From an uncultured Schlesneria sp. (GTDB lineage: Bacteria; Planctomycetota; Planctomycetia; Planctomycetales; Planctomycetaceae): a stretch of 64,000 nt of DNA. This document shows positions 43,932 through 53,915 of this stretch, in pieces. The notes beneath the pieces were generated by a model. The model made no database searches. It saw nothing but the letters and a program-made list of their open reading frames with translations, and was not told the DNA's origin. How positions within the stretch are numbered: the first letter of the stretch is position 1; the number at the start of each line of letters is the position of its first letter. Both the position numbers and the translations under genes were made by a program. The stretch covers positions 1-64,000 of the forward strand of contig CAILLA010000057.1 of the NCBI GenBank assembly GCA_903834925.1. Reading direction: 5' to 3'.

Positions 43932-45926
43932 ATGACGAATCATGAGATCGCAAAGACTTGCCTTGGCCTTTACCGGAAGATGCAAGTCATTCGACAGACG
44001 GAAGAAGAACTCGCTCGCTGCCACCAGCGGGGGCTGATCCACGGGGCATGTCATACGTATGTCGGTGAAGAAGCGATCGCCAGTGCGGTCTGTTCTCATT
44101 TGGGAACGGAAGACGTCGTATTCAGTACTCATCGCGGGCATGGCCATGCATTGGCCAAGGGGATGCCTCCAAAAGAATTGATGGCAGAACTGTTCGGACG
44201 CCAGACAGGCTGCTCGCGAGGTCGCGGGGGGAGCATGCATCTGTTCTCGCCTGAAGTCGGGATGATGGGAACCAGCGGCATTGTCGGACCCTGTATCCTG
44301 CAGGCCTGCGGCGGCGGCTACAGTTTCAAGTTGATGAAAACGGATCATGTTGCGGTTGCCTTTTTTGGTGATGGCGCCGTCAACAACGGTGCCTTCCATG
44401 AAGGACTGAACATGGCCAGTATCTGGAAGCTGCCAGTTCTGTTCGTCTGTGAAAACAATCAATTCGCGACCGAAGTCCCCTTCGCCTACTCTGCCGGAAA
44501 TCCAAGCGTAGGGAGTCGTGGTGTGGCGTACGGAATGGCAGGACTGACCGTCGATGGAAACGACGCTTTGGAATTGCATCGAGTCGCAAGCGAAGCAGTG
44601 GCGAGAGCCCGTTCTGGTGGTGGACCGACACTGATTGAATGCGTCACCTATCGGACGCGAGCACACGCGGAGGGGATGGGGGACTTTACCTATCGGACAC
44701 GTGAAGACGTTGAAGAGTGGAAAAAGAAGTGTCCGATTCATCGGTTGCGAAACAAGGCGATTGAACTGAAGGTCGTCACAGAGGAAGAGTTTGACGCGGT
44801 CGATCACGAGATTAAAACGTTGGTCGATGAGGCTCGAAAATTCGCCGAGAGCAGTCCCTGGCCTGATGCGAAGACGGCCACGCAATTCGCATATTCGGAA
44901 GTTTCCGTTTCCTCTAAGGTGCCGATCCAGAATACTCGACCAGCAGCAGGTCGCGAGATCACGATGACTCAGGCGACTCACGAGGCTCTGTCGGAAGAGA
45001 TGGCGAAGAATCCGGGAATCTTCGTGATGGGCGAAGGGATTGGTCAGCGCGGGGGGAACTTCAAAACAACAGCAGGGCTGTTCGACATCTATGGGCCGGC
45101 TCGCCTTTGTGACACACCCATCTGCGAACGAGGATTCGTGGGGTTGGCTTGTGGTGCGGGGATGACGGGAACTCGACCTGTGATCGACTTTATGTTCGCC
45201 GACTTTGTGCTTGATTCCGTTGGTGAAATCGTGAACCAGATCGCGAAAATCCAATACATGAGCAGTGGCCGACTGAAGATGCCGGTGCTGTTGCGAGGTT
45301 GTATTGGGATCGGGCACTCAGCGGCCACGCACCATTCTGGCAACTATTATGCGATGTACGCTCAGATTCCTGGCTTGACCGTTGTTGTTCCTTCGTCGCC
45401 CTATGATGCGAAAGGTCTGTTTAAACGGGCACTCAACAGCAATGACCCGGTCATCTTTCTCGAGCATCGTGAAATCCTTTCGGTGAAGGGGCCGGTCCCT
45501 GAGGGCGAGTATGAGATTGAGTTTGGCAAAGCGGCGGTCGTCAGACCAGGCCGGGATGTGACAGTTGTCGCACTGGCTCGGATGGTTCATCTGACATTGT
45601 CTATTTGTGAGGAACTTGAAAAGGAGGGGATTTCGGTTGAGGTCGTCGATCCTCGCACCGTATTGCCGCTCGACATCGAAACGATTCTGCAGTCGGTGAA
45701 AAAGACGGGCCGGTTGCTGGTCGTGGACGAAGGATTCGCGCCGTGTGGATTTGCGGTCGATGTTGCGGCTCAGGTTGCGGATCGAGGGTTTAACGATCTC
45801 GATGCACCGATCAAAAGAATCAACGGCGCATTCACGCCAACACCGTACAGTCCGCCGCTTGAGCAGGCAGTGGTCCCTCAACCAGAAGCCATTGCCAAGG
45901 CAATTCGAGAACTGATGCGCGAATGA
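43932..45926 (+). CDS. Fused alpha-beta E1 of a 2-oxoacid/acetoin dehydrogenase complex
   Basis: Thiamine-diphosphate enzyme of 664 residues that would decarboxylate a 2-oxo acid or acetoin and pass the acyl group to lipoyl-E2. The first half (about 1-330) is the E1 alpha chain with GRGGSMHLFSPEVGMMG and the ThDP motif GDGAVNNGAFHEGLNM to ENN. The second half (about 345-664) is E1 beta with MTQATHEALSEEM, GRLKMPVLLRG and VVDPRTVLPLD. In most bacteria the two chains are separate genes; here they form one. ATG at 43932 with GAGGAG upstream. An E2 follows; no E3 (lipoamide dehydrogenase) is in the window. Substrate not decidable; the arrangement resembles AcoAB. Confidence 0.92.
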   Translation: MTNHEIAKTCLGLYRKMQVIRQTEEELARCHQRGLIHGACHTYVGEEAIASAVCSHLGTEDVVFSTHRGHGHALAKGMPPKELMAELFGRQTGCSRGRGGSMHLFSPEVGMMGTSGIVGPCILQACGGGYSFKLMKTDHVAVAFFGDGAVNNGAFHEGLNMASIWKLPVLFVCENNQFATEVPFAYSAGNPSVGSRGVAYGMAGLTVDGNDALELHRVASEAVARARSGGGPTLIECVTYRTRAHAEGMGDFTYRTREDVEEWKKKCPIHRLRNKAIELKVVTEEEFDAVDHEIKTLVDEARKFAESSPWPDAKTATQFAYSEVSVSSKVPIQNTRPAAGREITMTQATHEALSEEMAKNPGIFVMGEGIGQRGGNFKTTAGLFDIYGPARLCDTPICERGFVGLACGAGMTGTRPVIDFMFADFVLDSVGEIVNQIAKIQYMSSGRLKMPVLLRGCIGIGHSAATHHSGNYYAMYAQIPGLTVVVPSSPYDAKGLFKRALNSNDPVIFLEHREILSVKGPVPEGEYEIEFGKAAVVRPGRDVTVVALARMVHLTLSICEELEKEGISVEVVDPRTVLPLDIETILQSVKKTGRLLVVDEGFAPCGFAVDVAAQVADRGFNDLDAPIKRINGAFTPTPYSPPLEQAVVPQPEAIAKAIRELMRE

Positions 45927-46069
45927 CGAGAAGTGATCAAGCGGAAGGGTGAAGGCGGAAGGATGAATCAGAGAAATGCGAGTTCGCGTCTGACGTCCAC
46001 CAAGTCCCTTTTCTCTTTCTCAATGAATCCATCGTCTTTCCAGGTCATCCTTTTTTTTAGGCGTTCAGC

Positions 46070-47437
46070 ATGCCATTTTCGATAACAATTCCCCGACTCG
46101 GTTGGTCGATGGAGGAGGGTACGTTTGTCCGTTGGCTGAAGAAGGAGGGTGACATCGTCCGTGCAGGAGATGCGGTCTTTGAACTGGAAGGTGAGAAAGC
46201 AGCACAGGATATTGAGGCGGTCGATAGTGGGGTTCTCAGAATCCCTTCAGACGCTCCTAAGCCTGGTACCGTTGTGGCCGTCGGTGCCGTGATTGGGTTC
46301 CTGGTTGGTGAGGGAGAAGAGGCACCAGTCTCGATCGGTTTAAGCTCATCAACATCTGCTGCTCAAACAAAGTCTGAAGAAGCGCCGGCTCCAGTGATTG
46401 TGAAATCACCTGCACCGCAATCCACTGTCAGTCAAGAAGCCCCTGCTGCGGCACCTTCCGTACGACGATTAGCCCGAGAACGGGGTGTAAGTCTCGCCGC
46501 GTTGGAAGGCTCAGGCCCCTCGGGACGCATTATGGCGGAGGATGTGCGGACCATACCAACGGGGAAAGTCGCGCCAATAGAGTCAAATTCTGCTGAGGTT
46601 GCCAGTCCACGTGCTCGTCGAGTCGCTAAAGAGTTGGGGATCGATTGGCGTCGGCTTCGTGGGACAGGTCGCGATGGCCGAGTGCGTGAAAGCGACGTAA
46701 GAACGGCAAATCCACAGACAAATAAGTCGACAGGTTCCGCGTTAGTTCCCGTTTCGTCGCGTCGTCGTACGATCGCGAATCGGATGATCGCCAGTCGCGA
46801 ACAGACCGCGTCGGTAACTTTAACGACTCGTATCGACGCGACGAATCTTGTCGGTCTGAGGACCCAGTTCAAACAGGCCGCAAATGGTTCGATTATTCCG
46901 TCATACTCGGACATCATCATGAAATTGGTGTCGCTGGCATTGCGGCAGCACCCTCTTCTGGCAGCAAGATCGGAACACGATCAATGGATTATCCCTTCGT
47001 TGTCTGACGGGCTTCATATCGGTTTGGCCGTTGATACGGAGGGAGGTCTTGTCGTTCCTGTGGTGCGTGATGTGGGATCAACAGGATTGTTCGACCTGGC
47101 AATGCAGACGATGACATTGATTGAGAAATCTCGAGCCGGAACGCTTGGGGTTTCTGAAATGCAAGGGGGTGTCTTCACAATTACGAACTTGGGATCGTTT
47201 GGTATCGACGCCTTTACGCCGATTATCAACTTGCCTGAGACCGCAGTGCTTGGGTTGGGTCGGATTCGCCGGGAGCCTGTTGTGGTCGATGACAAGATCG
47301 TGGCACGCGATCAATTGACCTTAAGCCTGACATTCGATCACCGGATCGTGGATGGTGCTCCCGCTGCGAGATTTCTCCAAACCGTCAGTCAGGCGATCGA
47401 GAACCCTTCGGCGTGGTTACTTCGTAGCGACGGATGA
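46070..47437 (+). CDS. Dihydrolipoamide acyltransferase (E2) with two subunit-binding domains
   Basis: E2 component of 455 residues. An N-terminal lipoyl domain (1-80) has the modified Lys43 in [12 protein letters not shown]. After a Pro/Ala linker two peripheral-subunit-binding domains follow, at about 127-160 ([27 protein letters not shown]) and 177-211 ([29 protein letters not shown]); most E2 proteins have one. The catalytic core ends with [15 protein letters not shown], catalytic His424. It lies 143 bases after the fused E1. Its stop overlaps a possible ATG of the next gene (ATGA). Confidence 0.94.
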   Translation: MPFSITIPRLGWSMEEGTFVRWLKKEGDIVRAGDAVFELEGEKAAQDIEAVDSGVLRIPSDAPKPGTVVAVGAVIGFLVGEGEEAPVSIGLSSSTSAAQTKSEEAPAPVIVKSPAPQSTVSQEAPAAAPSVRRLARERGVSLAALEGSGPSGRIMAEDVRTIPTGKVAPIESNSAEVASPRARRVAKELGIDWRRLRGTGRDGRVRESDVRTANPQTNKSTGSALVPVSSRRRTIANRMIASREQTASVTLTTRIDATNLVGLRTQFKQAANGSIIPSYSDIIMKLVSLALRQHPLLAARSEHDQWIIPSLSDGLHIGLAVDTEGGLVVPVVRDVGSTGLFDLAMQTMTLIEKSRAGTLGVSEMQGGVFTITNLGSFGIDAFTPIINLPETAVLGLGRIRREPVVVDDKIVARDQLTLSLTFDHRIVDGAPAARFLQTVSQAIENPSAWLLRSDG

Positions 47438-47493
47438 AAACCACGAAACAGGAGATTCGTTGCACCTGGAATTCGAAACTGAGAGCTTCATCA

Positions 47494-48591
47494 ATGGCGA
47501 GTGATCTCGAATATCTTCCTAAGTTGCCCTGCGACAAATCGATCGGAATCGGTTGTATTGGAGCGGGCTTCATCATGGCCGACTGTCATCTGGTCGCCTA
47601 TCGCAATGCCGGGTTCAATCCGATTGCCATTGTGGCACGGCGACGCGAACAAGCCGAATCGGTGGCGGCGCGACATCAGATTCCGAATGTGTATTCTGAC
47701 GTGCGTGAAATGCTTGCCAACCCGGCGGTCGAGGTTGTCGACGTTGCGGTCCCTCCCGATTTGCAGCTGTCGATGATCCAGGAAATCGTCAAGGAATCGA
47801 GCCATATTCGAGGTGTTCTGGCACAGAAGCCGCTGGGCGTAAACTACGTGCAAGCGGTTGAAATCGTTCGGTTATGTCGCGATGCGGGCATCACGTTGGC
47901 CGTCAATCAGAATATGCGGTATGACCAGTCAGTACGCGCCTGCAAGTCCTTATTGAATCGTGGTGACCTCGGCGAACCGGTCCTGGCAACGATCGATATG
48001 CGAGCGATCCCGCACTGGATGCCCTGGCAGGCCCGCCAAGGTTGGGTCACCCTGAGAATCATGAGCATTCATCATCTCGATACCTTACGTTATTGGTTCG
48101 GTGATCCGGTTCGAGTTTTCGCCAGTGTGCGACCTGATCCTCGTACGAAGTTCCCACATGAGGATGGCATTTGCTTGTATATCCTCGAATATGCGAATGG
48201 ATTGCGAGCAATGGGTTGCGACGATGTCTGGGCTGGTCCTTCCAAAGAAGGTGCTGCTGCAGACATTGGGATCAAATGGCGCATTGAGGGAACGACGGGA
48301 TTGGCTCGCGGCACAATTGGTTGGCCGAGCTACCCGGAACGGACCCCAAGTACTCTCGAATACACGACGACTCAATCGCCAGATTGGCATCGTCCACTGT
48401 GGGAAGAAGTCTGGTTTCCCGACGCTTTCGTCGGACCAATGGCACAACTCTTGTGCGCGCTAGAAAACCGGACAACTCCCGAGATCGGCGGTGACGATAA
48501 CCTCAAGACGATGGCCCTTGTCGAAGCCTGTTATTTATCTGCACGCGAACACCGGGCCGTCGAGTTGGATGAGATCCTCAAAGGTTCTTGA
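47494..48591 (+). CDS. Gfo/Idh/MocA-family oxidoreductase
   Basis: NAD(P)-dependent oxidoreductase of 365 residues. The Rossmann start [16 protein letters not shown], the AQKPLGVNY segment (the family's EKP has AQKP here) and [13 protein letters not shown] are all typical. Members oxidise or epimerise sugars, inositols or related polyols. The ATG at 47494 begins near the fold; an earlier ATG at 47434 overlapping the E2 stop would add 20 residues without support. No signal peptide. Last gene of the plus-strand catabolic run; it may prepare a substrate for the E1/E2 pair. Confidence 0.9.
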   Translation: MASDLEYLPKLPCDKSIGIGCIGAGFIMADCHLVAYRNAGFNPIAIVARRREQAESVAARHQIPNVYSDVREMLANPAVEVVDVAVPPDLQLSMIQEIVKESSHIRGVLAQKPLGVNYVQAVEIVRLCRDAGITLAVNQNMRYDQSVRACKSLLNRGDLGEPVLATIDMRAIPHWMPWQARQGWVTLRIMSIHHLDTLRYWFGDPVRVFASVRPDPRTKFPHEDGICLYILEYANGLRAMGCDDVWAGPSKEGAAADIGIKWRIEGTTGLARGTIGWPSYPERTPSTLEYTTTQSPDWHRPLWEEVWFPDAFVGPMAQLLCALENRTTPEIGGDDNLKTMALVEACYLSAREHRAVELDEILKGS

Positions 48592-48735
48592 ACCAGTAAC
48601 AAAAGCCGTCTGGTCGATTTTTTTCGGACAGCCGATATACTTCCGCCAGCGAAATCTAACACTTGAACCTCGGGCGTCAGACATGTGTCGACGCTGTTGT
48701 GAATCAAATTGATTTTTGAGAATTGAAGAACCGTC

Positions 48736-49864
48736 ATGGAAAATGAGCTGAAAGACCAGTGTCAGAAGTTGATCGACCGCATCATCCTTTTGCGGGGGTC
48801 TCTTTGACTGCGACTCCAAGAACCGCAGGATCGCTGAAATTAATGATGCCATGGGACAACCTGGCTTCTGGGATAATCAGGAAAAGGCGCAAGCTCAGGT
48901 CACTGAGCTGAAAACTTTGAACGGGGTTCTCAAGCCGATCAACGAGCTCTTCTCTGGGTCAGAGGACCTTGCCGTCCTGGTGGAATTTGCCGAGGAAGAA
49001 GACTCACCCGAAACGATCTCTGAAATCGTGCAAACGGTCGAACGACTTCAAAAACAGTTTGAAGAAGTCGAATTGCAGGCGATGTTGTCGGCCCCTGAAG
49101 ACGCGAATTCCGCTTATCTTTCTGTGCAAGCTGGCGAAGGTGGCACAGACGCTCAAGACTTTGCTGAGATGCTGGTTCGCATGTACCAGCGTTGGGCCGA
49201 AAACAAAGGCTTTGCAACGGAATTACTCGATTCGTCACCGGCGGAAGAAGCAGGGATTCACTCGGCGACCCTCATTATTCGTGGTCCCTATGTTTTCGGA
49301 CTTTTGAAGGGTGAAACGGGAAATCACCGACTGATTCGGATGAGTCCTTTCGATGCAGCTCATCGTCGGCAGACGTCATTTGCGGCGGTCGATGTCACGC
49401 CCGAACTCGATGACAGTATCTCGATTGAAATCGAATGGGATGACCCAAAAATCATTCGAGAAGATATCTGTCGAGCGAGCGGTGCGGGTGGCCAGAAGGT
49501 TAACAAGACCGATTCGGCGATTCGATTGACTCACTTGCCAACGAATGCCGTCGTCCAATGTCAAAACGAACGAAGTCAGCATCAGAACCGGGCACTTGCA
49601 CGGAAGATGATGATCGCCAAGCTTTACCAGATGGAAACCGATAAGCGTGATGCAGAGACCGCCGCCAGGCGCGGTGAGAAGTCACGAATCGGTTTCGGTG
49701 GCGAAACGATCCGCAGCTACGTCCTGCACCCTGAATCGTACTGCAAAGACAACCGTTCCGAGTACAAGACCTCGCATCCACTGGCGACGCTGGACGGAGA
49801 TTTAGATCCCTGGATTGAAGCTTATCTTCGTTGGTGCCTCGAGAGTTCGACCCAGGGGAAGTAA
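48736..49864 (+). CDS. prfB: Peptide chain release factor 2, needs +1 frameshift
   Basis: RF2, which ends translation at UGA and UAA. The 5' part runs from ATG 48736 for 23 codons to CTT and then an in-frame TGA at 48805-48807; a +1 slip moves reading to GAC at 48806 and gives a 375-residue protein. The junction reads LRGSL-DCDSKNRR, close to the well-known RF2 site. Further on the protein has SPFDAAHRRQTSF (the SPF codon-reading tripeptide) and SGAGGQKVNKTDSAIR with the catalytic GGQ. Low RF2 raises frameshifting, so it is self-regulated. The annotation must be joined 48736-48804 and 48806-49864. Confidence 0.96.
48793..48808 (+). promoter_or_regulatory. RF2 programmed +1 frameshift site
   Basis: CGGGGGTCTCTTTGAC: an internal Shine-Dalgarno-like GGGGG a few bases before the slippery CTT and the UGA stop followed by C. 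It matches the classical prfB recoding signal. Confidence 0.93.
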
Positions 49865-49907
49865 GCGTCGTCTGTTCGAGGACGATTTGTTCAACTATTG
49901 TGGAAAC

Positions 49908-49945
49908 AATAGCCGACGTGCGAACGGAGTCGCACGTTGGCTATT
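49908..49945. terminator. Bidirectional terminator hairpin
   Basis: AATAGCCGACGTGCGA / TCGCACGTTGGCTATT stem of 16 bp (one G-U) with loop ACGGAG, followed by TAATT. It lies between convergent prfB and the next minus-strand gene and overlaps that gene's stop. Confidence 0.8.
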
Positions 49946-51467
49946 TAATTGCTCGTTGCATGAGATTGTGTGTGATCCGTTGCACTCGCTCATCGGGTCC
50001 GTGTGGACGGCTCCAGTGAGACCACGGCAACATATGACCTGGCGGGCTCGAAAGGTCCTGACACCAGAAGATCGTTGAAGCATTAAAGACAAAGTTGTTT
50101 TTGGGTCCCGGATAGATCGTCGCTGTCCAGTGTTGGGGCTGCGTACCACCCACAAGAGCCGTTCCTTCGCCGAGGATTTCCAGCCCGGGAATATCGGCTG
50201 GAGGTTCTCCGTGATACTCCCAGCCGATCAGCCCGGGGATACGGTCGCCGGCCTTCATCCCAGTCCCTTCGAAGATCCAGTGATCGGGCTTGGTACAAAT
50301 CCAGTCGCCGCCTCCATTCACCGGTTCAACATTGCGAGCACCGATCAGATAGCCTTCGTCGGGCCCCCGATGAGGGAACGGCCCGTTCAGCTTTTCTCGT
50401 AGTTTGGCATATGTGTACTCGCCGCCGTAAGGACCTCCGCGAAACATGATCCGGTTCGGCCGTCCGTCGAAACTGTCTCGGTACGGCGTGACCCAGCAGA
50501 CAGAATTGCCCGAGAAAAAGAGAAGGTTGACTCCCGAATCTCTGAGCTTGATCACGCTTTCATATTGCTTGATATTCCAATATTCATCGTGACCAACGCT
50601 AAGGAATGCCTTGCATTTGAGGCCGCGATCCGGAGTCAGCATATCGCTGTTCGAGCAATAGGTGACGTCGTACCCCTGCTGCTCCAGCCAATACGACATT
50701 GGAAACTCAAAGCAAAGCCATTCACCCGATCCAATCGACTGTGGATTTTCGTAAATCTGAGGGTATTTCGCGTAAGGTCGATCGAAGCTGACGTCGGCCC
50801 AGGGACCCTGGTTCCCCTTGGGATGCGTATAAACCGAGTAATTATTCGGCCATTGGTTGTAAGCTTGCCACGTATTATCGGAGCATTGGACAAGAATATC
50901 AGCCGGTCGATCGTCACGAACAATGAAGACAACGTAGCTCTGCCAATACCCAAAGGCGGGATCGTCTTCAATCAGGCTCAGCCGACCAAGATAGACTCCA
51001 CTGGTCCAGTCGGCAGGAATCTTGAGCGTCGTGGTCGCTTCCCAGCGGCACTCATGCAGATTCTTTTCACCTGGCGTCGGCGTGGGTTGTTTCTTCCCTG
51101 GAAATGGTCCCAGCGTTGTCATCAGTCGCGCACCGCGCCCCGCATAATATCCAGTACGAAAGATTTCGATTTTGAATGGTCGCACGGGATCAGTCGAAAC
51201 CATGATGTCGATCGACTCGTTTGCCGTAACACTTTGCTTTGAGCAATAACCTTCGATCCACGGCGTCCGAAAGCCAAGGTTCTTGTCGAGCCGGACACGC
51301 GTCAGTTGCCAGTCGAGCGAACCGGCATGAGCGTTTTCCTTCGTTATCAATCCCGCCTTTTGAGTCGATCCGTCGGCCGCTTCGGTGCGATCACGCATCA
51401 ATGATGACGCAGCGATTCCGGCCATTGATCCAGCTGCTACTGTCTTGATCCAGTCTCTTCGATCCAT
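49941..51467 (-). CDS. Tat-exported N,N-dimethylformamidase-like protein
   Basis: Protein of 508 residues. It begins MDRRDWIKTVAAGSMAG, a twin-arginine signal, so it is exported folded. The mature part resembles the large (beta) subunit C-terminal domain of N,N-dimethylformamidase (DMFA): FRTGYYAGRGARLM, SDNTWQAYNQWPNNYSVY, FLSVGHDEYWN and FFSGNSVCWV. In the known enzyme the iron ligands lie in this region, with Tyr/Glu/His contributions; whether they are all kept cannot be checked here. It hydrolyses small amides in studied members, but the substrate here is unknown. The ATG at 51467 has GGAG eight bases ahead. Confidence 0.82.
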   Translation of the reverse strand: MDRRDWIKTVAAGSMAGIAASSLMRDRTEAADGSTQKAGLITKENAHAGSLDWQLTRVRLDKNLGFRTPWIEGYCSKQSVTANESIDIMVSTDPVRPFKIEIFRTGYYAGRGARLMTTLGPFPGKKQPTPTPGEKNLHECRWEATTTLKIPADWTSGVYLGRLSLIEDDPAFGYWQSYVVFIVRDDRPADILVQCSDNTWQAYNQWPNNYSVYTHPKGNQGPWADVSFDRPYAKYPQIYENPQSIGSGEWLCFEFPMSYWLEQQGYDVTYCSNSDMLTPDRGLKCKAFLSVGHDEYWNIKQYESVIKLRDSGVNLLFFSGNSVCWVTPYRDSFDGRPNRIMFRGGPYGGEYTYAKLREKLNGPFPHRGPDEGYLIGARNVEPVNGGGDWICTKPDHWIFEGTGMKAGDRIPGLIGWEYHGEPPADIPGLEILGEGTALVGGTQPQHWTATIYPGPKNNFVFNASTIFWCQDLSSPPGHMLPWSHWSRPHGPDERVQRITHNLMQRAIK

Positions 51468-51590
51468 CGCGTCGCTCCAGTTTGCTCTCGAGGTCTCTGT
51501 TGGAAGTCTGGTCATCTACTACAAATGGTCAATGAATCTCGCTTCGTTACACTAACGTTTGATATCTTCGCACGCCGCGAGGAATTTCCG

Positions 51591-51670
51591 TGGGAGGGCG
51601 AGGCTCCCGCCGAGCGGCTGAGTCGATGCGTGTACGTGCTTCGCGGCTCGGCGGGAGCCTCGCCCTCCCA
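51591..51670. repeat. 25-base perfect inverted repeat (GGGAGGGCGAGGCTCCCGCC)
   Basis: Left arm 51591-51615 and right arm 51646-51670 are exact inverse copies with a 30-base spacer. It lies between two minus-strand genes and may also stop transcription. Confidence 0.8.
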
Positions 51671-51685
51671 TGGGGCATGTGGGTA

Positions 51686-52261
51686 TTATCCGTTTTGCGG
51701 AGCACTTCCCGGCGTAATCCTTGCCAGTACCCGGTGGCTTCCCAATAGTGTTCCTTCACAAAGGACTTCAAGCGCATAGGAACGTTCCTGAAGTGCAACC
51801 AGTGGCAGTCGTGGCAGCGGCAAAGAGACCTCGATCGTTTTGAGTGGATCATCACATTCGATCGGGACTTCTGCCTGAAACAGTACGCGATTGTCGTGCA
51901 AGTCAACGTAACGAACGTCAAACTTCTTGCGTCCCGTTAACTCCGTCACACTGAAATATGCGAACGGCGACCCCGCTTGCATCAAGCTCTGGATCGGTTG
52001 TGACTTGGTCCCCGGTGGGCCACCATCACCAAGTCCATTTCCAGCACCGCCCCCATTGCCGTGACCCGGTTGGTTTGCGCCGCTACGATTTCCCGCATCA
52101 CCATTTCCACCACCACCACCACCAGGCTGTGGTTGGTGTGGTTGAGCATTAGGCGTGAAAAAAATCGTAGAAAACACACCGCATATTATGTGCTTGCCCG
52201 TCGACTGATCGCGATAAACGTGATCTGCCAACAGCAAGGATTGAAGGATTGGTGCAGCCAC
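51686..52261 (-). CDS. DUF6941-like protein with Gly/Asn-rich insert
   Basis: Protein of 191 residues from GTG at 52261, GGAG eight bases before it. The start APILQSLLLADHVYRDQSTG and CGVFSTIF, and the C-terminal FDVRYVDLHDNRVLFQAEVP to SYALEVLCEG, are those of the DUF6941 family of small bacterial beta-sandwich proteins of unknown role. About residues 40-85 are a low-complexity insert of Gly, Asn and Pro (PGGGGGGNGDAG), longer than in plain members. No signal peptide. A lone gene between repeats and hpnE. Confidence 0.75.
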   Translation of the reverse strand: MAAPILQSLLLADHVYRDQSTGKHIICGVFSTIFFTPNAQPHQPQPGGGGGGNGDAGNRSGANQPGHGNGGGAGNGLGDGGPPGTKSQPIQSLMQAGSPFAYFSVTELTGRKKFDVRYVDLHDNRVLFQAEVPIECDDPLKTIEVSLPLPRLPLVALQERSYALEVLCEGTLLGSHRVLARITPGSAPQNG

Positions 52262-52481
52262 AAACTCACTCCACTTCTATGATTTTCATAAACATTGCAG
52301 GCAGTGTTTGTCGAGAGCCAAATATCCTGGAAGACGATGACTCGGACTTCGTCACGCTGCCAAAATCATTGTCACCGATTTGACTTGATTCGAATAGTCA
52401 TCGGGATTTTTACGACACACAGTGTTCGGGTCGGGGAAGCCACAACTCGTGAGAAAACATCGATTTTTCATCGTCGCTTCT

Positions 52482-53915
52482 TCACAAACCAAACATCCAG
52501 CGTGACAGCGTGGCGGTCGGTAAATCGGGTTGTAAGACAGCGTCGTCGTGCTCCAGTCTTTTCAGAATGTTTGATGACGCGAGGTAGCCGCTTCGGACCG
52601 CCCCCTCCATCGTGGCGGGCCATCCTGTTCGAGTCCAGTCGCCTGCCAGCTGCAAGTTCGCGACAGGCGATTGTTGAACGGGTCGCAAGGCGTCGACGCC
52701 GGGGACGGGTGAAAAGACTGCGCGATGTTCGGTCACATGTCGTGAATGAAGAAGTTTTGCCTCGGCAACGATCGGCCAGACATCAGTGAGCTCTTGTAGT
52801 ACTTGTTTTTGAATCTCGTCTTTGCTGGATCGTTCCAGTTGATGACTGGCGCTGATCACAATCTGATAATAAAATGCATCAACAAGACGATCTTCATTGG
52901 AATCCGGCGCTGACGATTGTCGGATTTGAACGGACTTAATTGCCGTCCGATTGAAAACCCACTGACAGAGTCGGTCGACCAGTACAGCGTGAGGTAAATC
53001 GGTAATCGGGCGATCAAACCACAGGTGAATGCTGGATATCGGTGCCGGCTCAAGTTGCTTAATCCCCTGCAATTCAGTGCGGGCAGCGAGTGACTCTGGC
53101 AATACGGACAGTACGCGAAAGAATGGAAGTGCCACCACAAATTCGTCACCTGGGATGACTTCGTTTGAGCCAAGCCGAACGCCGGTCACTCGGTCATTCT
53201 CAAGTTCGATCTTGTCGGCAGACGACTGCAATCGTATGGTGGTTCCTCGAGAAGTCAGCCAATCCGTTAAGCGGCCTCCATACAGTTCTTCAAGTGGTAC
53301 GTCAGGGATATCGACATACCAACCATTGCGATGAGCGAGGAATGCATCGACAAACACTTTGCGTGCATGACTGACAGAAATTCGCTCAAGTGACTCGCTT
53401 AATGCGCTGACGAGGACCACGAACCAGAACCGGTCAATGACCGTCTGGGGCTGTTTGTGACGAGTCAACCATTTCGCGAACGATTCCGATTCATCCTGTT
53501 CGGAGACGGGACGAGTCAGGACTCTTAATGCCGTTGCAAGGGCGTACTTATCCTTCCAGGAAAGATAAGACAAACCGGCAAATGCACCCGTCAAATGAAG
53601 TGGCGCAGGAAGTGAGCCGGCGGCGAATCGATCAATCTTTCCAGACGGGCCAACAAAATAAAGAGCGGGTTCACGCCGAAAAAATTCGGCGAGTCCCGTC
53701 GTATGACAGAAATGGCGAAAGTTGGTGCAGCAGCCAAGCGTCACATGCTGGCAGTTATCGATGTCTGTATTGGTTGTCGGATCATGAAACGAGCTGGCTC
53801 GACCACCAAGCCTTGGTCGAGATTCAATGATCGTGCAGGGAAAGCCTCGCGCGGTCAGTGCGACGGCTGCCGCCAGCCCGGCAAGCCCTCCACCAACGAT
53901 GACGATCCGAGACAA
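52482..53915 (-). CDS. hpnE: Hydroxysqualene dehydroxylase HpnE-like
   Basis: FAD-dependent amine-oxidase-fold enzyme of 477 residues. The start SRIVIVGGGLAGLAAAVAL is the FAD-binding motif; IIESRPRLGGRASSF and the HpnE-typical DNCQHVTLGCCTNFRHF follow. In hopanoid synthesis HpnE reduces hydroxysqualene to squalene. Its HpnC and HpnD partners are not in the window. Translation probably starts at the TTG at 53915, which has GGAG eight bases ahead; the TTG at 53921 is too close to that site. Confidence 0.9.
   Translation of the reverse strand: MSRIVIVGGGLAGLAAAVALTARGFPCTIIESRPRLGGRASSFHDPTTNTDIDNCQHVTLGCCTNFRHFCHTTGLAEFFRREPALYFVGPSGKIDRFAAGSLPAPLHLTGAFAGLSYLSWKDKYALATALRVLTRPVSEQDESESFAKWLTRHKQPQTVIDRFWFVVLVSALSESLERISVSHARKVFVDAFLAHRNGWYVDIPDVPLEELYGGRLTDWLTSRGTTIRLQSSADKIELENDRVTGVRLGSNEVIPGDEFVVALPFFRVLSVLPESLAARTELQGIKQLEPAPISSIHLWFDRPITDLPHAVLVDRLCQWVFNRTAIKSVQIRQSSAPDSNEDRLVDAFYYQIVISASHQLERSSKDEIQKQVLQELTDVWPIVAEAKLLHSRHVTEHRAVFSPVPGVDALRPVQQSPVANLQLAGDWTRTGWPATMEGAVRSGYLASSNILKRLEHDDAVLQPDLPTATLSRWMFGL

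Noticed and set aside
43929-45317. 462-codon minus-strand frame opposite the fused E1
   Set aside because: Antisense of a clear enzyme with conserved motifs; no protein family features.
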